Shown here: positions 1-4,881 of the stretch, in pieces | How positions within the stretch are numbered: the stretch's first letter is position 1 | Layout of the letters: every line of letters begins with the position of its first letter | Assembly: GCA_030042955.1 (NCBI GenBank) | Contig: JASHYQ010000261.1 | Span: 1-5,303, forward strand | Direction: 5' to 3' | Source: Thermoplasmata archaeon | Lineage (GTDB): Archaea > Thermoplasmatota > Thermoplasmata > Lutacidiplasmatales > UBA184 | Length of the DNA stretch: 5,303 nucleotides | The notes under the pieces: generated by a model | Databases searched by the model: none | Seen by the model: only the letters and a program-made list of their open reading frames with translations | What the model was told of the DNA's origin: nothing | Translations under genes and position numbers: made by a program

Positions 1-816
1 TACACGACCGGCCTCGTCATCCCGGAGGGATTCCAGGCCAACTACACCAACCACACGAACGTGAACGTCGTGCTGTACACCAACCCGGAGGATGCGTCCG
101 ACGCCGGTCTCGCCGAGAGCGCCGTCCAGGGGGTCGTGACCGCCTTCAACCTGCATGCCGCGTGCAGTACGTGCTCCCCGATCCTCGGCATCACGGCGCG
201 GAACGTGGGGAGCCAGGTCTACCGGGAGATCGACTACCTCATCCCGGGACTCATCGGGTTCACGATCCTGACGAGCCCGATGTTCTCGATGGTCGACATC
301 GCCGCCTCGTACCGGAAGGACGGGATCTTCCGGGAGCTCTCGCTCACTCCGCTGACCAAGGCGGAGTGGCTCACCTCCCGGATCCTCTGGTACGTCCTCC
401 TGACGTTCATCTCGGCGGGGATCATGATCGGCACGGGCGTCGTGCTCTTCAACGCCCACGTCCAGGTGAACGCCGGCCTCTTGCCGTTCCTCTTCGCCGG
501 GCCATTCCTCTTCGTCTCGTTGGGCATGCTCGCGGGGACCGTCGCGAGGACCCCCGAGAGCGCTGCCCTGATTGGGAACATCATCACGTTCCCGATGATG
601 TTCCTCTCGGGGACGTTCTTCGCCGTCTCCCTGTTCCCGGCGTGGCTCCAACCGATCGCCCACATCCTCCCGCTCTACTACGTCATCGACGGGATGAACC
701 AGGTGATGCTGTTCTCGAACACCTCCCGGGCCATCACCGACCTCGTCGTCGTGATGGCGATCGCGCTGGTCTTCTTCGGCCTCGCGGTCCGCTTCTTCAC
801 CTGGCGGGACGAATGA
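1..816 (+). CDS. ABC-2 type transporter permease, 5'-truncated by window edge
   Basis: This is the membrane subunit of an ABC exporter of the ABC-2 family (DrrB/YadH-like); the substrate cannot be told. The frame is open from base 1, giving 271 residues, so the N-terminus and first membrane helix lie upstream and no start is visible. Residues 1-75 read as an extracytoplasmic region. Hydrophobic segments follow at about 80-100, 129-150, 160-182, 189-212 and 247-267. Between the first two of these is the cytoplasmic stretch FRELSLTPLTKAEWL (about 110-124), typical of the family. The FLSGTFFAVSLFPAWLQ to LPLYYVIDG stretch (about 201-231) is the other family hallmark. The outer region contains a CSTC pair at about residues 55-58. 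The stop codon overlaps the next start (ATGA). The ATPase subunit is not in the window and is presumably upstream. Confidence 0.9.
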   Translation, partial: YTTGLVIPEGFQANYTNHTNVNVVLYTNPEDASDAGLAESAVQGVVTAFNLHAACSTCSPILGITARNVGSQVYREIDYLIPGLIGFTILTSPMFSMVDIAASYRKDGIFRELSLTPLTKAEWLTSRILWYVLLTFISAGIMIGTGVVLFNAHVQVNAGLLPFLFAGPFLFVSLGMLAGTVARTPESAALIGNIITFPMMFLSGTFFAVSLFPAWLQPIAHILPLYYVIDGMNQVMLFSNTSRAITDLVVVMAIALVFFGLAVRFFTWRDE

Positions 817-1346
817 GCGCCCGACCGTTCTCGTCGAGCGAGTCGGCGGCCTTCCGCGGGCTCATGGCCCGGTGGGCGACCGGGGTCGCGGTCGTGACCG
901 CCCGCGACGGCCCGCTCGACGCGGGGCTCACGGTCAACGCCCTCCTGTCGGTCACGCTCTCCCCCCCTTCCCTCCTCATCAGCCTCACCCAGGACGCGGA
1001 CACGACCCCCGTCATCCAGCGGAGCGGTACCTTCGCGGTGAACTTCCTCGCGGCGGACCAACGGGCGGTGAGCGAGCGGTTCGCGAGGGCGACCTCCCCC
1101 GTGGAGAAGTTCCGGGACCTCCCGCTCCATCGGGGAACGACCGGGGTCGCCCTGCTCGACGGGACCCTCGGCGCCGCCGAATGCCGGGTGGCGGCCTGGA
1201 CCCCTCACGTCGACCACGTGCTGATCGTCGGTGAGGTCGTCCACCAGGAGCTAGGGCGGGACGGCCCTCCGCTGCTCTTCTTCCGCTCCGGCTACGCCGA
1301 GCCCACGGGCCCGGACGGGCTCCGACTCCCCGGCACCAGGAAATAG
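813..1346 (+). CDS. flavin reductase-like, FMN-binding domain protein
   Basis: This 177-residue protein fits the flavin reductase domain family (HpaC-like split-barrel flavoproteins), which bind FMN or FAD and often pass NAD(P)H electrons to free flavin for a partner monooxygenase. Visible family blocks are MARWATGVAVVTA (18-30), GLTVNALLSVTLSPP (38-52, flavin phosphate region), FAVNFLAADQ (74-83) with SERFA following, and DHVLIVGEV (134-142) then PLLFFRSGY (153-161). Length is normal for the single-domain family. The ATG at 813 overlaps the permease stop as ATGA, implying translational coupling. The same frame is open further upstream, but that translation is Arg/Pro/His-rich and lies antiphase over the permease, so I reject a longer protein. 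No monooxygenase partner is in the window, so the reaction is uncertain; a plain FMN-binding protein is possible. Confidence 0.88.
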   Translation: MSARPFSSSESAAFRGLMARWATGVAVVTARDGPLDAGLTVNALLSVTLSPPSLLISLTQDADTTPVIQRSGTFAVNFLAADQRAVSERFARATSPVEKFRDLPLHRGTTGVALLDGTLGAAECRVAAWTPHVDHVLIVGEVVHQELGRDGPPLLFFRSGYAEPTGPDGLRLPGTRK

Positions 1347-1371
1347 CGCCGAGGTTACGGCCGCCATCGCC

Positions 1372-1379
1372 GCTTTAAC
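1372..1379 (+). promoter_or_regulatory. TATA-like promoter of trxB
   Basis: The 55-nt gap before trxB is GC-rich except for GCTTTAAC. The first T of TTTAA (1374) lies 28 nt before the trxB ATG, the spacing expected if transcription starts at or within a few bases of the start codon. No Shine-Dalgarno-like purine run precedes the ATG, which agrees with a leaderless message. The purine-rich BRE normally found just upstream of an archaeal TATA box is not obvious. The call rests on position and sequence only. Confidence 0.6.
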
Positions 1380-1401
1380 CCCCCGCCGACGTAGTCCGGC
1401 G

Positions 1402-2379
1402 ATGTCCGAGGCTCCCCGTCACGTCCGCCTCGCCATCCTCGGCAGCGGACCCGCCGGCCTCACGGCGGCCCTCTACGCCGCTCGCGGGGAACTGCACCCT
1501 CTCCTCGTCTCTGGCGTCCCTGCGGGCGGCCAGCTCCTGACCACCACCGACGTCGAGAACTACCCCGGATTCCCGGACGGGGTCCAGGGGCCGGAGCTCA
1601 TCGACCTGATGCGTCGGCAGGCCATCCGGTTCGGGACCGAGGCCATCGACGACAACGTGACGCGGGTCGACTTCAGCCACCGCCCCTTCTGGCTCCAGAC
1701 CGGGGCGCGGGGGAGCTACCTAGCGGATGCGGTCATCGTGGCCACGGGGGCCAACGCACGCTGGCTCGGCCTGCCCTCCGAGGAGCGGCTCCGGGGGAGG
1801 GGGATCTCGGCGTGCGCCACCTGCGATGGGTTCTTCTTCAAGGGCAAGGAGCTCGCCGTCGTGGGCGGCGGCGATACCGCGATGGAGGAGGCGCTCTTCC
1901 TCACGAACTTCGCGACCCACGTCACCATCGTGCATCGGCGGGGGACCCTCCGGGCCAGCCCCATCATGCAGGCCCGGGCCCGCAACCATCCGAAGATCTC
2001 CTTCATTCTCGATTCGTGCGTCGAGGAGGTCCTCGGGAAGGAGAAGGTCGAAGGGGTCCGCCTGAAGCACCTGCCCAGCGGGCGGACCAGCGAGCTGGCG
2101 GTGGGGGGTCTCTTCGTTGCGATCGGCCACGACCCGGCCACCGAGGTGTTCAAGGGCCAGCTCCGTCTCGACCCCCAGGGATACATCGTGGTCAGCGACC
2201 ACACCCGCACGAGCGTCGAGGGGGTCTTCGCGGCCGGGGACGTGGAGGACCACCGGTACCGGCAAGCCGTGACCGCCGCCGGCGCCGGTTGCATGGCGGC
2301 GATCGACGCGGAGCGCTGGCTCGCGGAGCACGAGGCGCCGAGGGTCCCGGCAACGGCGCCGCCGACCGCCGCTCGGTGA
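1402..2379 (+). CDS. trxB: thioredoxin-disulfide reductase
   Basis: This is a low-molecular-weight, FAD-containing thioredoxin reductase of 325 residues, the usual length. It passes NADPH electrons through FAD and a redox disulfide to thioredoxin or similar proteins in the cytoplasm. The FAD-binding GSGPAG is at 14-19. The active-site CATC is at 138-141, followed by DG. The NAD(P)H-binding GGGDTAMEEA is at 155-164, and HRRGTLRA at 178-185 is the HRRxxxR signature for NADPH. The second FAD motif, AAGDV, is at about 277-281, with RQAV at 287-290. The last roughly 15 residues are Ala/Pro-rich and probably disordered. The intact CxxC argues against the related TrxR-like ferredoxin-NADP reductases, which lack it. 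The gene seems to have its own promoter. No thioredoxin gene is in the window. Confidence 0.96.
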   Translation: MSEAPRHVRLAILGSGPAGLTAALYAARGELHPLLVSGVPAGGQLLTTTDVENYPGFPDGVQGPELIDLMRRQAIRFGTEAIDDNVTRVDFSHRPFWLQTGARGSYLADAVIVATGANARWLGLPSEERLRGRGISACATCDGFFFKGKELAVVGGGDTAMEEALFLTNFATHVTIVHRRGTLRASPIMQARARNHPKISFILDSCVEEVLGKEKVEGVRLKHLPSGRTSELAVGGLFVAIGHDPATEVFKGQLRLDPQGYIVVSDHTRTSVEGVFAAGDVEDHRYRQAVTAAGAGCMAAIDAERWLAEHEAPRVPATAPPTAAR

Positions 2380-2385
2380 GCGCGC

Positions 2386-2400
2386 GATATCCGGGATATC
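2386..2400. repeat. perfect 7-bp palindrome abutting the ferredoxin promoter
   Basis: GATATCC and GGATATC are exact inverted copies separated by a single G. The palindrome lies 6 nt after the trxB stop and directly touches the TATA-like box that begins at 2401. A second inverted pair overlaps it: GCGATAT (2384-2390) with ATATCGC (2406-2412), which brackets the promoter box. This position suits an operator read by a dimeric regulator. A small RNA hairpin at the end of the trxB message is also possible. The repeats are directly seen; the role is inferred. Confidence 0.5.
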
Positions 2401-2410
2401 CTTTAATATC
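2401..2410 (+). promoter_or_regulatory. TATA-like promoter of the ferredoxin / lipid reductase operon
   Basis: CTTTAATATC is a close match to the archaeal TATA consensus (TTTAWATA type) and is the most AT-rich spot in the region. Its centre, about 2405, predicts a transcription start near 2430, leaving a leader of roughly 10 nt before the TTG start at 2441. Overlapping ATATC repeats may control it. It probably drives the ferredoxin, the lipid reductase and the two small genes after it, since gaps within that group are only 16-25 nt. Confidence 0.65.
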
Positions 2411-2440
2411 GCCCGGGGCGGTGGGAACCGGGGACGGCAC

Positions 2441-2632
2441 TTGCCGAGCAAGAAGAGCCTCCATATCGAGTCGTCCGGCCAGCTGTGCATCTACTGCGGG
2501 GCGTGCGTCGGGATCTGCCCCCTCAACTGCATCTACCTGGACGAGACCCGCATCACCTTCGACGAGAAGGTCTGCACCCGCTGCGAGATCTGCGTCAAGG
2601 CGTGTCCGGTCGGCGCGATCGAGATCGGCTAG
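2441..2632 (+). CDS. 2x[4Fe-4S] ferredoxin, likely electron donor to the lipid reductase
   Basis: This 63-residue bacterial-type ferredoxin carries two complete cluster motifs: C16-x2-C19-x2-C22-x3-C26-P and C45-x2-C48-x2-C51-x3-C55-P. In this fold three Cys of each motif bind one cluster and the fourth binds the other. C30 (in CPLNC) is an additional cysteine, where such ferredoxins usually have a small residue. The TTG at 2441 is the only sensible start: no ATG or GTG lies in frame between the promoter box and the first cluster motif. The stop is 25 nt before the geranylgeranyl reductase start. In Methanosarcina acetivorans a ferredoxin gene next to the geranylgeranyl reductase gene is reported to be needed for full lipid saturation in a heterologous host. 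That supports the electron-donor role here, though it remains an inference for this organism. Confidence 0.93.
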   Translation: MPSKKSLHIESSGQLCIYCGACVGICPLNCIYLDETRITFDEKVCTRCEICVKACPVGAIEIG

Positions 2633-2646
2633 GACGACCCCACCAC

Positions 2647-2653
2647 GGAGGAG
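2647..2653 (+). promoter_or_regulatory. Shine-Dalgarno site of the lipid reductase
   Basis: GGAGGAG lies 4 nt before the ATG at 2658, a strong match to the anti-Shine-Dalgarno end of 16S rRNA. It fixes the reductase start even though the same frame is open far upstream. It is the clearest ribosome binding site in the window, as expected for a gene inside an operon and in contrast to the leaderless-looking trxB and DUF1028 genes. Confidence 0.8.
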
Positions 2654-2657
2654 AAAG

Positions 2658-3848
2658 ATGGCCTCGGACCTGAAGACAGACGTCCTCGTCATCGGCGCCG
2701 GCCCCGCCGGCAGCATGACGGCCAAGTGGGCCGCGAAGCACGGCGCGTCGGTCCTGATGATCGAGAAGCGCCAGGAGATCGGCAGCCCCGTCCGGTGCGG
2801 CGAGGGGATGAGCAAGGACTGGTTGCCGGACGTCGGGATCAAGCCCGGCCGCTGGGTGAACGTCGAGGTCGAGGGGGCCCGGATCTTCTCCCCGAACGAG
2901 ACGGTCTTTGAGATCAACGAGAAGGACGCCGGCAACGAGGTCGGCTACGTCGTCGAGCGGGACGAGTTCGACAAGCAGCTCGCCATCGACGCGGCGAACG
3001 CCGGCGTCGAGGTCCGCCTGAAGACGGCGGCGACCGGGATCCTGAAGGAGAACGGGAAGGTCGTGGGCGCGAAGGTCAAGCAGTTCGGCACCACGTTCGA
3101 CGTTCACGCGAAGGTGACGGTCGGGGCGGACGGCTTCGAGAGCCAGGTCGGGCGGTGGGCCGGGGTCCCCACGAACATCGCCCTCAAGGACATGGACTCC
3201 TGCCTTCAGTACCGCATGACGAACGTCGACTGCGACATCCGCTTCTGCGACTTCTACCTCGGCAAGGTCGCGCCCGGCGGGTACGTCTGGATCTTCCCGA
3301 AGGCGGAGGGGCTCGCGAACGTCGGCATCGGGGTCCAGGTGAGCCAGATCCACGGAATGGCCGAGCCGCGGGACTACCTCGACCGGTGGATCGCGAAGCA
3401 TCCGGCGTACGCGAAGGGCAAGAAGATCGACATGGTCGGCGGAGGAGTCTCGATCTCGCCCCCGCTCAAGCAGACGGTCACGGACGGGTTCATGGTCGTG
3501 GGGGATGCCGCGCGGATGATCGACCCGCTCACCGGGGGCGGGATCGCCAACGGCTGCATCGCCGGCAAGATCTGTGGCACCGTCGCGGCGAAGGCCGCCC
3601 AGACCAACAACGCCTCCAAGGAGGCCCTCATGGAGTACGACCGGGGCTGGCGCGCCCGGCTCGAGGAGAAGCTCTACCGGAACTGGCTCGCCAAGGAGAA
3701 GCTGACCTCGCTCTCCGACGAGACGTTCGACAAGGTCGTGGACGCGTTGCAGGGCGTGAAGCTCCAGAAGCTGAACGTCCACAACATCTTGAAAGCCGTC
3801 CGCGACAAGTACCCCGAGGTCACGAAGGAGTTCGAGGCGTTCATCTAG
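2658..3848 (+). CDS. digeranylgeranylglycerophospholipid (geranylgeranyl) reductase
   Basis: This FAD-dependent enzyme of the geranylgeranyl reductase family saturates the isoprenoid chains of archaeal ether lipids (digeranylgeranylglyceryl to archaeol-type lipids), at the membrane surface. The protein has 396 residues, close to the roughly 400 usual for the family. The Rossmann motif GAGPAG is at 13-18 with EKR at 36-38. The conserved PVRCGEG is at 44-50, including Cys47. ADGFESQVGRWAG is at 157-169. The substrate-pocket signature YxWxFP-x8-GxG is exact at 209-224 (YVWIFP ... GIG). The second FAD motif GDAARMIDPLTGGG is at 282-295. The end (KYPEV, then an acidic-hydrophobic tail) resembles the Thermoplasma acidophilum enzyme as I recall it. 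It has a strong GGAGGAG site and the adjacent ferredoxin is its likely electron donor. Confidence 0.95.
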   Translation: MASDLKTDVLVIGAGPAGSMTAKWAAKHGASVLMIEKRQEIGSPVRCGEGMSKDWLPDVGIKPGRWVNVEVEGARIFSPNETVFEINEKDAGNEVGYVVERDEFDKQLAIDAANAGVEVRLKTAATGILKENGKVVGAKVKQFGTTFDVHAKVTVGADGFESQVGRWAGVPTNIALKDMDSCLQYRMTNVDCDIRFCDFYLGKVAPGGYVWIFPKAEGLANVGIGVQVSQIHGMAEPRDYLDRWIAKHPAYAKGKKIDMVGGGVSISPPLKQTVTDGFMVVGDAARMIDPLTGGGIANGCIAGKICGTVAAKAAQTNNASKEALMEYDRGWRARLEEKLYRNWLAKEKLTSLSDETFDKVVDALQGVKLQKLNVHNILKAVRDKYPEVTKEFEAFI

Positions 3849-3864
3849 ACGCCGCGGGGTCACG

Positions 3865-4506
3865 ATGCCGGGTGCTCCGAACCGTCCCCCCGAGAAGACT
3901 CCTGAGGTCCCCGTGACCCCTCTCGTGGTGGAGCCTCCGGAGAAGAAGGTGCTCCGACGCCTGGTCCCCTCCCGGGTCACGCTCCTCCTCGACCTCTGGA
4001 AGGGCGCCCCCAGCCCGGACCTCCTGGGGCCGTACGACAAGGCCGAGGACGCGGCCGCCGCGGGGGATTTCGCGACGGCCCTCCAGGCGTTGGACCGCCT
4101 CTCGATCCGATTCCACGAGCCCCGCTGGCCGACCCTGCCGGAGCCGTTCCGCCGGCTCCGGGTCGAGATCCCCCCACCCATGCCCCCGAGCTGGAACCCG
4201 GAGAACGCGCTCGCGCCCGCCCAGCGCGACGCCCTGCGGGCCCGTCGGGAGGCCGACGACCAGGTGCTGCTCGCTCGCGGGTCGGTCGCCTGGGCCGCGG
4301 CCCACGGGGTCGACGTAGGCGATTCGGGCGCGCGCGTCGAGGAGGCCGCCCAGCTCCTCGCTTCCGAGGGCCTCGTGCCGGGAGTGTACGAGCGGGTCGA
4401 CGGCGTCTGGGAGGGCCTTCGGGCTCGGCTCCCCCGTCCCAAGAGCGCGGCCGGACGGCCCCCGGCAGCGGCGCCCCCTCCCTCCGCCGAGACGGAGACT
4501 GCCTAG
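3865..4506 (+). CDS. uncharacterised helical protein with Pro-rich ends
   Basis: I do not recognise this 213-residue protein. Residues 1-28 are Pro/Glu/Lys-rich and 192-213 Pro/Ala-rich, both probably disordered. Between them are helical stretches without a signal peptide or membrane segment, so it is probably cytoplasmic. Residues 52-80 have a TPR-like look (KAEDAAAAGDFATALQALDRL at 59-79). A Trp/Pro-rich linker at 86-112 (PRWPTLPEPF, PPPMPPSW) leads to charged helices at about 117-190. The ATG is 16 nt after the lipid reductase stop with a poor GGGGTCA ribosome site, so it is probably co-transcribed and perhaps coupled. Its codons end mostly in G or C like its neighbours, and the competing frames give Arg/Gly/Pro-rich translations. 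A scaffold or adaptor role is only a guess. Confidence 0.8.
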   Translation: MPGAPNRPPEKTPEVPVTPLVVEPPEKKVLRRLVPSRVTLLLDLWKGAPSPDLLGPYDKAEDAAAAGDFATALQALDRLSIRFHEPRWPTLPEPFRRLRVEIPPPMPPSWNPENALAPAQRDALRARREADDQVLLARGSVAWAAAHGVDVGDSGARVEEAAQLLASEGLVPGVYERVDGVWEGLRARLPRPKSAAGRPPAAAPPPSAETETA

Positions 4507-4522
4507 GGCCGTCTCGACCCCC

Positions 4523-4876
4523 GTGACCTCCGACGAGCGCCCGCGACGGACCCGCCGCGGAGAAGGTGAGGTCACCCAATGGCCCCGGGGACTTCTCGAC
4601 TACACGCCCGGCCCCATCCCCGACGCCGCCCCCGACCCCGAAGAGGACCGGACGGGTAACCGGATCCGTCTGGCCGCCCGGCTCATCGGCCTGCTCCGTG
4701 CCGAGGGACGGGACGTCCGGGATCAGCTCGAGGCGCTCCGTCGCGCGGAAGCCGCCTACGCCGCCGGCCGACGCACCGAGGCGACGGAGCGCGTCGAGCG
4801 ACTCCTGGGGGAGCTCCGGCCGTCCTCCGCACCCGCGGAACGGACCCCGACATCTTTAGGCAGGGACCCTCCCTGA
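4523..4876 (+). CDS. uncharacterised small protein with helical hairpin
   Basis: This 117-residue protein is not recognised. A basic N-terminus (1-13) and a Pro/Asp-rich linker (21-44, with WPRGLLDYTPGP) lead to a predicted long alpha-helical hairpin at about 46-98. That hairpin carries the RAEAAYAAGRRTEATERVERL stretch at 74-94, and a Ser/Pro-rich tail follows. It has no cysteine, signal peptide or membrane segment. The start is GTG at 4523, with no clear Shine-Dalgarno site, 16 nt after the preceding stop. No other ATG or GTG is available in frame before the conserved-looking part. Third codon positions are strongly GC, which favours this frame over the overlapping one at 4566-4859. The hairpin weakly matches residues 52-79 of the preceding gene product, so the two may work together. 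Its function is unknown. Confidence 0.7.
   Translation: MTSDERPRRTRRGEGEVTQWPRGLLDYTPGPIPDAAPDPEEDRTGNRIRLAARLIGLLRAEGRDVRDQLEALRRAEAAYAAGRRTEATERVERLLGELRPSSAPAERTPTSLGRDPP
4853..4860 (+). promoter_or_regulatory. TATA-like promoter of the DUF1028 gene, inside the preceding gene
   Basis: TCTTTAGG is the only AT-rich patch near the end of the 4523-4876 gene. The first T of TTTA (4855) is 27 nt before the ATG at 4882, matching the 28-nt spacing at trxB and fitting a leaderless transcript. It lies within the last seven codons of the upstream gene. It is weaker than the ferredoxin box (TTTAG rather than TTTAA), and the DUF1028 gene could also be read through from the operon. Confidence 0.5.
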
Positions 4877-4881
4877 CGACG

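Noticed and set aside
162..812. In-frame extension upstream of the flavin reductase-like gene
   Set aside because: It is a shadow of the permease with His/Arg/Pro-rich translation; the family domain starts right after the ATG at 813.
961..967. Run of seven C that could hide a frameshift
   Set aside because: The flavin reductase frame continues with family motifs on both sides, so the run is read normally.
1347..1401. Possible small RNA or terminator in the gap before trxB
   Set aside because: Only 55 nt, no T run and no convincing stem; the promoter box accounts for it.
1812..2657. Long in-frame extension upstream of the lipid reductase, suggesting a fusion
   Set aside because: The extension reads out of phase through trxB and the ferredoxin and is Arg/Gly/Pro-rich; the ATG at 2658 has a strong Shine-Dalgarno site and starts at the FAD motif.
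2595..4442. 615-codon open frame on the minus strand opposite the lipid reductase and the next gene
   Set aside because: Its translation is Arg/Gly/Asp/Leu-rich without motifs and lies opposite genes with clear family motifs; long antisense frames are common in DNA this GC-rich.
4579..4659. Short frame beginning at ATG 4579 behind a GGTGAGGT sequence
   Set aside because: It has only 26 codons, is almost all Arg and Pro, and lies inside the better supported 4523-4876 gene; the purine run is probably chance.
4861..4875. CAGGG/CCCTG hairpin as a transcription terminator
   Set aside because: It has only 5 bp and no T-rich tract follows; archaeal terminators are typically T-rich.
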